From: Clostridia bacterium
GTDB lineage: Bacteria; Bacillota; Clostridia; Oscillospirales; Acutalibacteraceae
Reading direction: 5' to 3'
Length of the DNA: 64,000 bases
Assembly (NCBI GenBank): GCA_017416285.1
Contig: JAFQCU010000032.1
Span: 1 to 64,000 of the forward strand
Positions 32,923 to 41,867 of the stretch are shown here, piece by piece. The translations under genes and the position numbers were made by a program. The notes below the pieces were generated by a model that saw nothing but the letters and a program-made list of their open reading frames with translations, did not search any database and was not told the origin of the DNA. Position 1 is the stretch's first letter; each line of letters begins with the position of its first letter.

Positions 32923-33123
32923 ATGTCTATCAAGAGTGTTTCAATAAGAATTGAAGAAGAAATGTTGAATAAAATCGCACATATCGCTGATTACGAAGGA
33001 AGAAGTGTAAATAGTCAAGTACTGGTTTTAATAAGAGATAATATTAAAGCTTTTGAAGACGCCAATGGTACTATTGACGGAAATATTACTCCCGCATCAA
33101 ATGTAAAACCTACTCGCAAATAA
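32923..33123 (+). CDS. Arc-type ribbon-helix-helix DNA-binding protein
   Basis: 66 residues. The ribbon strand KSVSIRIEEEML is followed by two helices (NKIAHIADYEG and SVNSQVLVLIRDNIKAFE), the MetJ/Arc layout with the NSQV turn. The tail is rich in Asn, Thr and Pro. TGAGGTGA precedes the ATG. RHH proteins of this size are autoregulators, antitoxins or plasmid copy-control factors. It shares a 107 bp AT-rich divergent region with the SLOG gene and may regulate both. Confidence 0.8.
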   Translation: MSIKSVSIRIEEEMLNKIAHIADYEGRSVNSQVLVLIRDNIKAFEDANGTIDGNITPASNVKPTRK

Positions 33124-33124
33124 C

Positions 33125-33160
33125 AAAAACTCTCTGCTGAGTTACAGCAGAGAGTTTTTT
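33125..33160. terminator. Bidirectional terminator
   Basis: AAAAACTCTCTGCTG (33125-33139), AGTTA loop, CAGCAGAGAGTTTTT (33145-33159). Serves the RHH gene and the convergent LURP-one gene. Confidence 0.88.
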
Positions 33161-33633
33161 TAATTATCCCTTGAACATTTTTCGGCGTCGATTGCTAAAA
33201 CAAGCATTAAAGCGTATAAAGCATCGTCCGGATTAAAGACGTCGATTATGTAGGTATCGGTCCAGTTCCAAATCTGTTTTGAAATATCGGCTACCGGAAT
33301 ATTTTGTTGGTTTAAAATGTTATAATCCCATTCAAACCAATTACCCTCAACCTGCCAACCGTTAAAATCAATATTATAACGTGGTGTAAAAAGGGTGAAT
33401 TCACGGCTGATACAGCCAAGATATTGTTCGCCCTTATATATTTCAAACCTTGGTAAAAACGAGAATATTTTTTGCTTTACGGTGCCAACCTCACGACCGT
33501 TTTTGTCGTAGATTTTTAAAAGATGCCCCCAAGACAGTTGGCCTTTAACGGTGTAGACGGTGTTGCCGTCTTCATCAAAAATATCATAGCTGTCAAACCA
33601 AGAAAATAGGCGTTGTTTAAATAAAAGCTTCAT
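33160..33633 (-). CDS. LURP-one-related (YxjI-type) protein
   Basis: 157 residues of beta-barrel type: repeated strands with YDIFDEDGNTVYTVKGQL, LLKIYDKNGREVGTVKQK, FEIYKGEQYLGCISRE and a final hydrophobic helix (YALMLVLAIDAEKC) as in the tubby-like LURP-one/DUF567 fold. Family function in bacteria is unknown. It lies 8 bp after the UPF0210 gene and is probably co-transcribed with it. Confidence 0.82.
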   Translation of the reverse strand: MKLLFKQRLFSWFDSYDIFDEDGNTVYTVKGQLSWGHLLKIYDKNGREVGTVKQKIFSFLPRFEIYKGEQYLGCISREFTLFTPRYNIDFNGWQVEGNWFEWDYNILNQQNIPVADISKQIWNWTDTYIIDVFNPDDALYALMLVLAIDAEKCSRDN

Positions 33634-33641
33634 AAAATCAC

Positions 33642-35000
33642 CTAGTTCTTTAAGCTTTGAAGCGGTGCGGGGATACGGCCTGCACGGTCAATAAATTTAG
33701 TGGGCAATTTATTAAGGTTAACATCCATTATCGGACCCGAACCCAAAAGACCGCCGAAGTCGAGTTCTTCACCCTTTTGCTTACCGATTGCGGGAATAAC
33801 ACGCACAGCGGTGGTTTTAGAGTTTACCATACCGATTGCCGCCTCATCAGCGATAATTGCAGAAATAACCTCAGCAGGAGTTTCACCGGGAATTGCAATC
33901 ATATCAAGACCAACCGAGCAAACAGCGGTCATAGCTTCAAGCTTTTCGAGTGATAAATCACCCGAACGTGCAGCAGCAATCATACCGGCATCTTCGGTTA
34001 CGGGAATAAATGCGCCTGAAAGACCGCCAACGTAGGAGGACGCCATAACGCCGCCCTTTTTAACGGCATCGTTAAGCATTGCTAAAGCGGCGGTTGTACC
34101 GTGAATACCACAGCAGTCAAGACCCATTTCTTCTAAAATATGGGCAACCGAGTCACCAACGGCGGGGGTGGGAGCAAGTGATAAGTCAACAATACCAAAC
34201 GGAACGCCCAAGCGCTTTGAAGCTTCATTACCAACCAACTGACCCATTCTTGTAATTTTAAATGCGGTGCGTTTGATTATTTCAGCCAATTCGCCAAGGG
34301 TTGCTTCGGGGTGCTTTTTAATAGCCGCCTGAACAACACCGGGACCCGAAACACCAACGTGGATAACACAATCAGGCTCGCCCACACCGTGGAAAGCACC
34401 CGCCATAAAGGGGTTATCCTCAACGGCGTTGCAGAAGACAACAAGCTTTGCACAGCCTATACATTCACGGTCGGCTGTGATTTCAGCAGTTTCACGCACA
34501 ATTTGCCCCATAAGCTTAACTGCATCCATATTAATACCCGCTTTGGTTGAGCCGATATTAACGCTTGAGCAAACATTTGTGGTTTCTGAAAGTGCACGGG
34601 GAATAGCACGGATAAGCGCTTCATCACCTGCAGAAAAACCCTTGTGTACAAGGGCAGAAAAACCGCCGATGAAATTAACGCCTGTGGCATCTGCGGCTTT
34701 TTGAAGGGTTTTAGCGTACATTACAGGGTCGCCGCCCGAGGATGCCACTATCATAGCGATGGGGGTTACCGAAATACGTTTATTAATAATCGGAATACCG
34801 AATTCTTTTTCAATATCTTCGCCCGTTTTTACAAGATTCCTCGCAAGCCGTGTGATTTTTTTATAAATTTTTTCACAAGCCTTTTCGGGGTCGCTGTCAC
34901 AGCAGTCCAAAAGGGAAATACCCATTGTAATTGTGCGTATGTCAAGATTTTCTTCGGAAATCATATTAATGGTTTCCATTATATCATGAATATTAATCAT
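33642..35000 (-). CDS. PFL family protein, UPF0210 (DUF711)
   Basis: 452 residues, the usual length. The [31 protein letters not shown] start and the glycine-rich segments [29 protein letters not shown] and [19 protein letters not shown] are family hallmarks. The fold is glycyl-radical-enzyme-like, but no radical glycine motif is present. The family almost always lies next to an ACT-domain protein (UPF0237), as here, where the two are 11 bp apart. The function is unknown; an amino-acid-sensing partner is implied. Confidence 0.92.
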   Translation of the reverse strand: MINIHDIMETINMISEENLDIRTITMGISLLDCCDSDPEKACEKIYKKITRLARNLVKTGEDIEKEFGIPIINKRISVTPIAMIVASSGGDPVMYAKTLQKAADATGVNFIGGFSALVHKGFSAGDEALIRAIPRALSETTNVCSSVNIGSTKAGINMDAVKLMGQIVRETAEITADRECIGCAKLVVFCNAVEDNPFMAGAFHGVGEPDCVIHVGVSGPGVVQAAIKKHPEATLGELAEIIKRTAFKITRMGQLVGNEASKRLGVPFGIVDLSLAPTPAVGDSVAHILEEMGLDCCGIHGTTAALAMLNDAVKKGGVMASSYVGGLSGAFIPVTEDAGMIAAARSGDLSLEKLEAMTAVCSVGLDMIAIPGETPAEVISAIIADEAAIGMVNSKTTAVRVIPAIGKQKGEELDFGGLLGSGPIMDVNLNKLPTKFIDRAGRIPAPLQSLKN

Positions 35001-35011
35001 TTTTTACCCTC

Positions 35012-35281
35012 TTAAATTCTGTGCATTGAATTGAAAACATCTTCGTGCATAACACGTATATCAAGATTATTTTCTTTACCGAGATTTTTCATCTTGTCAG
35101 AAAATTCAACAAATGTGCAATTAAGGTCTTTAATTTCAGTAAGCATAACCATTACAAACATATCCTGTAAAACCGACTGTGTAATATCTAATATATTTGC
35201 ATTGCAATCGCTGCAAATATTGCTTACCTTTGCGATAATACCTACAGCATCCTTACCTATAACCGAAACAACAGTTTTCAT
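35012..35281 (-). CDS. ACT domain protein, UPF0237
   Basis: 89 residues forming one ACT domain: KTVVSVIGKDAVGIIAKVSNICSDCNANILDI, then a MVMLTEI strand and a second helix. ACT domains bind small ligands, usually amino acids. It is the first gene of the UPF0237-UPF0210-LURP-one run and lies 11 bp upstream of its conserved partner. Confidence 0.92.
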   Translation of the reverse strand: MKTVVSVIGKDAVGIIAKVSNICSDCNANILDITQSVLQDMFVMVMLTEIKDLNCTFVEFSDKMKNLGKENNLDIRVMHEDVFNSMHRI

Positions 35282-35415
35282 AAAATCACCTTTTAAAAAT
35301 TTATTGTAGTAATTTTATCATAATGTCATAAAAATATCAATATACTATTTAATTAAAAATAATGTGGTTTTTTTTAAGGATTATGTGTTGTATTAATATA
35401 ACTAGAACAATTTTA

Positions 35416-35443
35416 TTGCTTTTTGGGGCAAATATGATATAAT
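35416..35443 (+). promoter_or_regulatory. Promoter of the candidate structured RNA/PHP gene
   Basis: TTGCTT (35416-35421), 16 nt, then an extended -10 TGATATAAT (TATAAT 35438-35443). Predicted start near 35450, just upstream of the structured region. Confidence 0.65.
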
Positions 35444-35449
35444 AAAGAA

Positions 35450-35575
35450 AAAAGATTTTCGGCGGTTTGGGCGTGATGTTTAAAATTAAACCGCAGGGAG
35501 AACATCCTTGCGGTTTGTGGTTTTTATGGGAACGTATGCAACGCATAAAACCGACCGAAACTACTTAACGTGGGA
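35450..35575 (+). ncRNA. Candidate structured leader RNA (three-way junction), class not recognised
   Basis: P1 is a 12 bp helix: TTTCGGCGGTTT (35457-35468) with 35548-35560, a single bulged A at 35554. It encloses P2 (AAACCGCA 35488-35495 with TGCGGTTT 35509-35516) and P3 (TATG 35525-35528 with CATA 35544-35547, plus CGT/ACG inside). The GCGGTTT at 35462 can instead pair with AAACCGC at 35488, and GGTTTTTATG (35519-35528) with CATAAAACC (35544-35552), so two exclusive folds exist, as in riboswitches. It lies between a good promoter and the PHP gene. I found no match to TPP, SAM, T-box, cobalamin, purine, c-di-GMP, ZTP, fluoride or guanidine consensus by eye. Confidence 0.5.
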
Positions 35576-35609
35576 TAAATGAATCTTGTGTGCCTAGGGG
35601 TATGTTAAA

Positions 35610-36398
35610 ATGAAATTAAATAATATTTGTGTTGCAGATCTACATCTTCACACTAATCTTTCAGCATGTGCGCATTCTGATACAACCTTAAAATCGTATC
35701 TTCCATACTGCGCTCAAGAAGGTATTAAAAAAATTGGAATTTCAAATCATTTATACACTGATAAAGGCATAGAGCATACTTTAAAAATTAAAAATGAAAT
35801 TCAAGAAATTCAAAAAAACTTACCAATACAGGTTTTAGTTGGTGGCGAAATGGAGCTATACTATGGTAGGGAACCTATGCTTCAAAAAAGTAATGCAAAA
35901 GAATTTGACTATGTATTAGTAGCGCCAAGCCATATTTTTAACCAAATTCATATGTATGAAAATTTTGACCTATCAACAATGGATAAGATTCGGCACTTAC
36001 TTATAGAAAATTTCAAGTTAGCCTGTCAGCTTGAATTGGGGGTCCCTACTGGTATATGCCACCCTTTATATCCAATTTGCGCGCCCAATCAACAAGAAAT
36101 TCTTGACGGTATAACCGATCAACAGTTATCAGATTGCTTTTGCTTGGCGGCCAAAAACAACAAGAGTATAGAAATTCATGCGTGCTTATATCGTGATACC
36201 GTAACGTTAGATGCGGAAGGATTATCACCAAGCTATATACGTATATTATCAATCGCAAAAGAATGTGGTTGTAAATTCCATTTTGGTACTGATGCACACA
36301 GACCCGAAGAATTTATACATAGGCATAGCCTGTTAGAACGCGCCGCTATGCGAGCAAATATCCGTGAAGAAAACCTTTGGGATTTGGCACGAATTTAA
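35610..36398 (+). CDS. PHP domain metal-dependent phosphoesterase
   Basis: 262 residues. DLHLHTNLSAC holds the first His pair of the PHP metal site, GISNHLY the third His, VGGEMELYYG the Glu, and FGTDAHRPEE the terminal Asp-His. The layout resembles HisK-type histidinol phosphatases and YcdX-like phosphoesterases; the substrate is not readable. The ATG follows AGGGG at about 10 nt spacing and a long structured leader. Codon use is more AT-rich than flanking genes, and there are no histidine biosynthesis genes nearby. It may be horizontally acquired. Confidence 0.82.
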   Translation: MKLNNICVADLHLHTNLSACAHSDTTLKSYLPYCAQEGIKKIGISNHLYTDKGIEHTLKIKNEIQEIQKNLPIQVLVGGEMELYYGREPMLQKSNAKEFDYVLVAPSHIFNQIHMYENFDLSTMDKIRHLLIENFKLACQLELGVPTGICHPLYPICAPNQQEILDGITDQQLSDCFCLAAKNNKSIEIHACLYRDTVTLDAEGLSPSYIRILSIAKECGCKFHFGTDAHRPEEFIHRHSLLERAAMRANIREENLWDLARI

Positions 36399-36436
36399 AG
36401 GGTTGAATTGCGTGGCGTTTAAAGAGGTACATTGGG

Positions 36437-36470
36437 ACAAGGAGACAAGAGGACCGTCTCCTTGTTATTT
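36437..36470 (+). terminator. Terminator of the PHP gene
   Basis: ACAAGGAGAC (36437-36446) pairs with GTCTCCTTGT (36456-36465), followed by a T-rich tract. Confidence 0.75.
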
Positions 36471-36533
36471 GTTTTTAGTGAAAACAGTACTAACTAAATA
36501 CGCAAAATAGCCGAAAAATCGGCATTATAGATA

Positions 36534-36562
36534 TTGACAAAGCAAGGTGTATGATATACAAT
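36534..36562 (+). promoter_or_regulatory. Promoter of the pflBA operon
   Basis: Perfect TTGACA (36534-36539), 17 nt, TACAAT (36557-36562). The predicted start at about 36569 lies just before the riboswitch. Confidence 0.82.
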
Positions 36563-36572
36563 ATGTTGTACT

Positions 36573-36676
36573 CGGTACGTGATTGACGGGTTATGTGGTC
36601 TACATAAAGGGTGTGCCGTTTTATATCGCCAACCGTCGGGACAATTCAGTAATCTATGGCTGAGTTGCTTTTTTTG
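36573..36676 (+). promoter_or_regulatory. ZTP (pfl-type) riboswitch with terminator expression platform
   Basis: P1 is CGGTAC (36573-36578) with GTGCCG (36613-36618). Inside follow GTGATT, GACGG (36585-36589), a small P2 (ATGT/ACAT, 36593-36605) and AAAGGGT. After a linker, CCGTC (36633-36637) can form the pseudoknot with GACGG and is followed by GGGACA, close to the CCGCCTGGGCA box of the class. CAATTCAG (36642-36649) and CTGAGTTG (36660-36667) with seven Ts make a terminator whose 5' arm touches the pseudoknot, as expected for a ZTP ON switch. The class is named for its place upstream of pfl genes. GGGACA instead of TGGGCA is a deviation. Confidence 0.75.
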
Positions 36677-36690
36677 TGGAGGAAGTTTAA

Positions 36691-38922
36691 ATGTATAGCG
36701 AAAACTGGAATGGTTTTAAATCTGGTGTATGGCAGGATGAAATCAACGTTAGGGATTTTATTCAGCAAAACTATACCGAATATTTGGGTGATGAGGCTTT
36801 TTTGACGGGTGCTACTGAAAGGACCGATGAGCTTATGAAAAAGCTTAACGAGCTTTTTAAGGTTGAGCGTCAGTTTGGCGGTGTGTTTGATATTGACACA
36901 CAAACGGTTTCATCTCTTACAGCATATCCTGCGGGTTATTTGGATAAGGAAAATGAAATTATTGTAGGTTTGCAAACCGACAGCCCCCTTCGCCGCGGTA
37001 TAAACCCCTTTGGCGGCATTCGTATGGCTCGTCAAGCATGCGAGGCTTACGGTTATAAGCTTTCTGACAAAATTGAAAATGAATTTCAATACCGTACCAC
37101 ACACAACGATGGTGTTTTCCGTGCTTATACAAGCGAAATGCGTAAGGCACGCCATTGTCACGTAATAACAGGCCTTCCCGATGCTTACGGTCGTGGCCGT
37201 ATTATTGGTGACTATCGCCGTGTTGCGCTTTACGGTGTCGACCGCCTTATTGAAGAAAAGCGTAAGGACAAATTGAATTTAGAAAAAGGTGAATATAAAA
37301 CCGAACAAATTCGTTTAGGTGAAGAATTATATCAACAAATTCGCTTTTTGGAATATATGAAAGAAATGGCGAAGATTTACGGTTTTGATATAAGCGGTCC
37401 CGCAAGTAATACAAAAGAGGCTGTTCAATGGACATATTTTGCTTATCTTGGCGCTATTAAAGAGCAAAACGGCGCTGCAATGTCACTTGGACGTGTTTCG
37501 ACCTTTTTTGATATTTATATTGAACGTGACCTTAAAAACGGTGTTCTTACTGAACAGGGTGCACAGGAAATTATTGATGACTTTGTAATGAAGCTTCGTA
37601 TGGCTCGTCACCTTCGCACACCTGAATATAACGAGCTTTTCGGCGGTGACCCAATGTGGATTACCGAAGCAGTTGGCGGTATGGGTGAAGATGGCAGAAC
37701 GCTTGTTACTAAAAGCAGCTTTAGAATTTTAAACACCTTATACACCCTTGGTTCATCACCCGAACCTAACCTTACTGTGCTTTGGTCAACCGCTTTGCCT
37801 GAAGGCTTTAAGCGTTTTTGCGCTAAGGTTTCGGCTGATACTGACTCTATTCAGTATGAAAACGACGATTTAATGCGCCCCATTTATGGTGACGATTATG
37901 CTATTGCTTGCTGTGTATCTGCAATGCGCGTTGGTAAGCAAATGCAGTTCTTCGGCGCAAGATGTAATTTGCCTAAATTATTGCTTATTGCCTTAAACGG
38001 TGGTTTTGACACTACCAGCGGCATTGAAATTGGTCCTAAAACAGACGTTATGCAGGGCGCCGTTTTAGATTATCAAGCCGTTGTAAAGCGTTTTGACAAA
38101 TATCTTGCATGGCTTGCTAAGCTTTACGTTGATACAATGAACGTAATTCATTATATGCACGATAAATACGCTTATGAAAAGACACAAATGGCTTTACACG
38201 ATACCGACGTTGAACGCCTTATGGCATTTGGTGTTGCAGGTCTTTCGGTTATTGCTGATTCATTCAGCGCAATTAAATATGCAAAGGTTAAGCCTATTCG
38301 TGATGAAGAGGGTTACATAGTTGATTTTGATATTGAAGGCGATTTTCCGAAATTTGGCAACGATGATGACCGTGTGGATTTGATTGCCAAAGAAATCACA
38401 CATAAAATGATTACCGAGCTTCGCAAAACACCTACTTATCGTAATGCGGTGCATACACTTTCTGTGCTTACTATTACCTCAAACGTTATGTACGGTAAAA
38501 ATACAAGCGCCACACCCGACGGCAGAAAAGCAGGACAAGCATTTGCTCCGGGAGCCAACCCCATGCACAACCGTGAAGAAAACGGTGCTTTGGCTTCCCT
38601 TAATTCAGTAGCAAAGATTAGCTATGATGACTGCCGTGACGGTATTTCGAACACGTTTTCGATTACTCCCGAAGCATTGGGCAGGGAAGAAAACGAACGC
38701 ATTAATAATTTGGTGGCTGTTTTGGACGGATATTTTGCTAAAAAGGCACACCATATTAACGTTAACGTGCTTAACCGTGAAACTCTAATTGACGCTTATG
38801 AAAATCCCGAAAAATACCCGAATCTTACAATTCGTGTTTCGGGCTATGCCGTTAATTTTAATAAGCTGTCAAGGGAACAACAAAAAGAGGTTATCAGCCG
38901 TACCTTCCACGAGGCAATGTAA
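36691..38922 (+). CDS. pflB: Formate C-acetyltransferase (pyruvate formate-lyase)
   Basis: 743 residues. Converts pyruvate and CoA to acetyl-CoA and formate in anaerobic fermentation, and formate feeds one-carbon and purine synthesis. The active-site cysteine pair is Cys407-Cys408 (IACCVSAM), and the glycyl radical Gly718 lies in RVSGYAVNF near the C-terminus, both as in E. coli Pfl[20 protein letters not shown] is well conserved. GGAGG precedes the ATG. It is controlled by the ZTP-type riboswitch upstream and shares its last base with the start of pflA. Confidence 0.97.
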   Translation: MYSENWNGFKSGVWQDEINVRDFIQQNYTEYLGDEAFLTGATERTDELMKKLNELFKVERQFGGVFDIDTQTVSSLTAYPAGYLDKENEIIVGLQTDSPLRRGINPFGGIRMARQACEAYGYKLSDKIENEFQYRTTHNDGVFRAYTSEMRKARHCHVITGLPDAYGRGRIIGDYRRVALYGVDRLIEEKRKDKLNLEKGEYKTEQIRLGEELYQQIRFLEYMKEMAKIYGFDISGPASNTKEAVQWTYFAYLGAIKEQNGAAMSLGRVSTFFDIYIERDLKNGVLTEQGAQEIIDDFVMKLRMARHLRTPEYNELFGGDPMWITEAVGGMGEDGRTLVTKSSFRILNTLYTLGSSPEPNLTVLWSTALPEGFKRFCAKVSADTDSIQYENDDLMRPIYGDDYAIACCVSAMRVGKQMQFFGARCNLPKLLLIALNGGFDTTSGIEIGPKTDVMQGAVLDYQAVVKRFDKYLAWLAKLYVDTMNVIHYMHDKYAYEKTQMALHDTDVERLMAFGVAGLSVIADSFSAIKYAKVKPIRDEEGYIVDFDIEGDFPKFGNDDDRVDLIAKEITHKMITELRKTPTYRNAVHTLSVLTITSNVMYGKNTSATPDGRKAGQAFAPGANPMHNREENGALASLNSVAKISYDDCRDGISNTFSITPEALGREENERINNLVAVLDGYFAKKAHHINVNVLNRETLIDAYENPEKYPNLTIRVSGYAVNFNKLSREQQKEVISRTFHEAM

Positions 38923-39638
38923 TGGAATACGGAAAAATAAATTCAATTCAGACCCTTGGCACTCTAGATGGTCCAGGGGTGCGATTTGTTGTGTTTTTGC
39001 AGGGTTGTCCGCTTAGGTGCGGATATTGTCACAACCCCGAAACACAGGATTTACTTGGCGGGACAAGCTTTAGCAGTGATGAAATTATAAATAAGGCTAT
39101 CCGCTACCGTGAGTATTTTGGTACTAATGGCGGAATTACTCTGTCGGGCGGTGAGCCGCTTTTACAACCGGATTTTTGTGCTGAAATCTTCGAAAAGGCG
39201 CACCAAAATGGGATAAATACTTGTCTTGATACCAGCGGCTGCATTATAAATGAAGCGGTAGAACGGCTGATTGATTTAACCGATTACGTAATGCTTGATA
39301 TTAAATTCACCAATAAACAGGACTATAAAGAATACGTCGGCTGTTCAATGAGTGTGCCGCTTGAGTTTTTACAAATGCTGCAGCGCAAGGGCAAAACCGT
39401 TAGATTGCGTCAGGTTATAGTGCCCACACTTAATGATAATGAAGAAAACATTTTAAGGCTTAGCCAAATTGCCAACGAGTTTTCTTGTGTTGAAAAAATA
39501 GAATTATTACCCTTTAAAAAGCTTTGTAAAAGCAAATATGATGCACTAAATCGTGAATTTTTGTTTGAAAAATTTGAAACACCGACTAAGCAAGAAATTG
39601 CCGTTTTGCAAGAAAAACTTAATAGCTCAATAAAATAA
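38922..39638 (+). CDS. pflA: Pyruvate formate-lyase activating enzyme (radical SAM)
   Basis: 238 residues. The radical SAM cluster motif is GCPLRCGYCHNPE (Cx3Cx2C), followed by the SAM-binding GGITLSGGEPLLQ. It uses SAM to install the glycyl radical on PflB. The ATG overlaps the pflB stop by one base, giving translational coupling, and a terminator follows. The order matches other Firmicutes. Confidence 0.96.
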   Translation: MEYGKINSIQTLGTLDGPGVRFVVFLQGCPLRCGYCHNPETQDLLGGTSFSSDEIINKAIRYREYFGTNGGITLSGGEPLLQPDFCAEIFEKAHQNGINTCLDTSGCIINEAVERLIDLTDYVMLDIKFTNKQDYKEYVGCSMSVPLEFLQMLQRKGKTVRLRQVIVPTLNDNEENILRLSQIANEFSCVEKIELLPFKKLCKSKYDALNREFLFEKFETPTKQEIAVLQEKLNSSIK

Positions 39639-39667
39639 AGAAGCCACCCTGTTGGATGGCTTCTTTT
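39637..39667 (+). terminator. Terminator of pflBA
   Basis: AAAGAAGCCA (39637-39646) pairs with TGGCTTCTTT (39657-39666). Confidence 0.85.
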
Positions 39668-39689
39668 ATATTAATGGGGAAAATCGGTA

Positions 39690-39762
39690 ATTTGAAGACA
39701 AAAGCACCTTTGCCGCCGAAAAGCAGGATATCCTGAACGGTCCCCTGCAATATACTATGCAA
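39690..39762. repeat. Non-coding insert, possible dispersed repeat relic
   Basis: 73 bp between the pfl terminator and the degV stop. It has a CAGGATATCCTG palindrome (39713-39724) nested in GCAGG/CCTGC pairing and reads as protein-like sequence on both strands, although it has no start or ribosome binding site. It is more GC-rich than normal spacers here. It may be part of a repeat or of the degV 3' UTR. Confidence 0.35.
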
Positions 39763-39764
39763 AA

Positions 39765-40622
39765 TTATGCTTTGGGTGACTTGCGGATAAACAAAATACC
39801 AAGTGTATCAGCACCGCAGTGTGAAGAAATGGTGCAACCGGCACGGTTAACAACGATTTCTTTGAAAAATCCAATTTCTTTAACCTGTTCGTAAACTGCG
39901 TTTACAACTTCATCAGCACAGCCCGCATGTGTGACAAAAATACGTGTGTTGTCAATAGCGTCAAGGTCGCTAAGGCGTTCTGAAACGTATTGCTTTAAAA
40001 CCTCACCGTATTTGCCACGGTATTTTTTGCTAACGTCCATCTTGCCGTTTGTAACGTCAATACAGGGCTTTAATTTCAAAAGATTTGCACCAAGCATGGC
40101 AACTGTCGAGCATCTGCCGCCCTTGTGTAAATATTCAAGATTATCAATAACAAATGAAGCGTCAGAGCATTTAACAAGCTCTTCTGCCTTTGCAATTATT
40201 TCTTCGGCTGAAGCACCGTTTTGTGCCATTTCAGCAGCGGCAACTACAACAAGACCAATACCGCTTGAAAGGTTTTTGGAATCAATAATGTGAACGTTTT
40301 CCAAATCACTTGCTGCAAGTAAAGCGTTATTGTAGGTTGAAGACATTTCAGATGAAATGGGGAAGTGAATAACGGTTTTGCCTGCTTCAACAAAAGGTGT
40401 AAAGAAATCGATAAAATCACCAACGTTTGCAGCGGTGGTTTTAGGTAATTCACCTGTTTTGTCGTGGTGGGCATAAATTTCATCTGGGGTGATGTTTACA
40501 CCGTCGAGATAAGTGGTTTCACCCAAGGTTACACCAAGGGGAATAACATTGATATTATATTTCTGACGAAGCTCTAAAGGTAAGTCAGCAGTAGAGTCGC
40601 AGGTGATGATAATTTCAGACAT
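39765..40622 (-). CDS. DegV family (fatty-acid-binding) protein
   Basis: 285 residues. ITCDSTADLP at the N-terminus, the FPISSEMSSTYNNA loop and the KGGRCS motif near residue 165 are DegV hallmarks. DegV/FakB proteins bind a fatty acid between two domains and present it to a FakA kinase for phosphorylation. fakA is not in the window, so the role in lipid uptake is inferred from the family. A good promoter and TTGGAGG precede the ATG. Confidence 0.92.
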   Translation of the reverse strand: MSEIIITCDSTADLPLELRQKYNINVIPLGVTLGETTYLDGVNITPDEIYAHHDKTGELPKTTAANVGDFIDFFTPFVEAGKTVIHFPISSEMSSTYNNALLAASDLENVHIIDSKNLSSGIGLVVVAAAEMAQNGASAEEIIAKAEELVKCSDASFVIDNLEYLHKGGRCSTVAMLGANLLKLKPCIDVTNGKMDVSKKYRGKYGEVLKQYVSERLSDLDAIDNTRIFVTHAGCADEVVNAVYEQVKEIGFFKEIVVNRAGCTISSHCGADTLGILFIRKSPKA

Positions 40623-40652
40623 AATTAACCTCCAAAATATGTTTGTGGTGTT

Positions 40653-40681
40653 ATTATAGCATTTTTTTGTTGAGTTTTCAA
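40653..40681 (-). promoter_or_regulatory. Promoter of the degV gene
   Basis: Minus strand TTGAAA (complement of 40676-40681), 17 nt, TATAAT (complement of 40653-40658). Confidence 0.7.
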
Positions 40682-40779
40682 CATTTTTATTTTTTTGTCG
40701 TATTTTGTAATAATTTGTAACGTTATAGGAGTAGTTTGTATGATATAATGATTTAGTAATAAACTAAAGGATTGAGATT

Positions 40780-41784
40780 TTGAAAAGATTTGTTAAAACC
40801 CCAATTTTTATAAGCGCTATTTCAGTTTTGCTGGTGTTGGTTATAGCTCTTGGCACGCTTACTGTCGTGTTTGGTGTGAAAAATAGCAGGCTTGAAAACC
40901 GTGTGACAGAAGCAATAGCGGCGCATAACGGCGATAAAGCTATATATGATGCAATGAAAAAGCAAAACGGCGAAATACTGCAAGAAAATGCTGAGCTTAT
41001 AAAAGAAAACAATAATTTAAAAATTAAATTAGAAAAAGCTCAAAAAGAAATTGAAAATACAAACAAGCTCTTAAAAAAGGTTGACAATAAAAAACTAATT
41101 GAAGCTGAAAAGGCGCTGGCGGCTGAGCTGGAATTACAGCCTTTGTCGGAGCCGAGCGAAAAGGTGTGCTATTTAACCTTTGATGACGGCCCGTCGGACA
41201 GAACACCCGAAATATTGGATATTCTTGAAAGATATGAAGTTAAGGCAACCTTTTTTGTTGTGGGCAGTGCAAAGCTTGAGTATTTGCCACGAATTGCCGA
41301 AAAGGGGCACGCTATCGGTTTGCACGCAAACAGTCACGATTATTCAAAAATATATAAAAGCACAACGGCATATTTTAATGATTTAAATCTGCTTTCGGAC
41401 AAGGTTTATGAAAAAATTGGGGTACACCCCAAAATAATACGCTTTCCCGGCGGCAGCAGCAATAAGGTCAGTCAGAAGTATAAACAAGGCATTATGACAA
41501 GGCTTACAAGTCAAGTGCAGATTAAAGGCTATGCCTATTTTGATTGGAACGTTGATTCCACAGATGCTTCCGGTAAGAACATCCCAAAGGAAAAGCTTGT
41601 CAGCAGTGTTTTGACCGCTGCTGAAAAAAAGAATTCCATTTGTGTTTTAATGCACGATACCTCTTCAAAGCATACAACCGTTGAAGCCTTGACCGAAATA
41701 ATCGTGGGACTTCAAAAAATGGGTTATTGCTTTAAAGCCTTGGATGAAACCTGCTTTGGTTATCATCATACGGTGCGCAACTAA
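40780..41784 (+). CDS. Membrane-anchored polysaccharide deacetylase (NodB domain)
   Basis: 334 residues from TTG 40780, with AAAGG 9 nt upstream. A membrane anchor (about 10-31) and a long coiled coil (about 60-125, rich in E, K, L and N) present an extracellular NodB domain: TFDDGPSDRTPEI (catalytic Asp and metal Asp), HANSHDY (metal HxxxH) and IRFPGGSS. It removes acetyl groups from peptidoglycan or another glycan. An extended -10 (TGATATAAT, 40741-40749) precedes it. The coiled coil suggests a stalk that spans the wall. Confidence 0.9.
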   Translation: MKRFVKTPIFISAISVLLVLVIALGTLTVVFGVKNSRLENRVTEAIAAHNGDKAIYDAMKKQNGEILQENAELIKENNNLKIKLEKAQKEIENTNKLLKKVDNKKLIEAEKALAAELELQPLSEPSEKVCYLTFDDGPSDRTPEILDILERYEVKATFFVVGSAKLEYLPRIAEKGHAIGLHANSHDYSKIYKSTTAYFNDLNLLSDKVYEKIGVHPKIIRFPGGSSNKVSQKYKQGIMTRLTSQVQIKGYAYFDWNVDSTDASGKNIPKEKLVSSVLTAAEKKNSICVLMHDTSSKHTTVEALTEIIVGLQKMGYCFKALDETCFGYHHTVRN

Positions 41785-41788
41785 CTTC

Positions 41789-41817
41789 TTGACATAATAT
41801 TATTATATGGATAAAAT
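41789..41817 (+). promoter_or_regulatory. Promoter of the EamA/ispE pair
   Basis: TTGACA (41789-41794), 17 nt, TAAAAT (41812-41817). The -10 overlaps the left arm of the terminator hairpin that follows. Confidence 0.55.
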
Positions 41818-41852
41818 AAAGGTGTAATTCGTTGAATTGCGCCTTTTATTTT
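41813..41852 (+). terminator. Terminator hairpin of the deacetylase gene
   Basis: A long near-perfect stem (41813-41830 with 41834-41852, GTT loop) ending in a T-rich tract, placed so that the preceding promoter's transcript would start inside it. Confidence 0.7.
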
Positions 41853-41867
41853 TGTGGGTGATGCGCT

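Noticed and set aside
34429..34704. Long open frames antisense to the UPF0210 gene
   Set aside because: Shadows of a strongly coding minus-strand gene, with no ribosome binding sites of their own.
35488..35516. T-box antiterminator
   Set aside because: The stem resembles a T-box terminator arm, but the AGGGTGGNACCGCG box and specifier loop are absent, and the PHP gene is not a tRNA-synthetase or amino acid gene.
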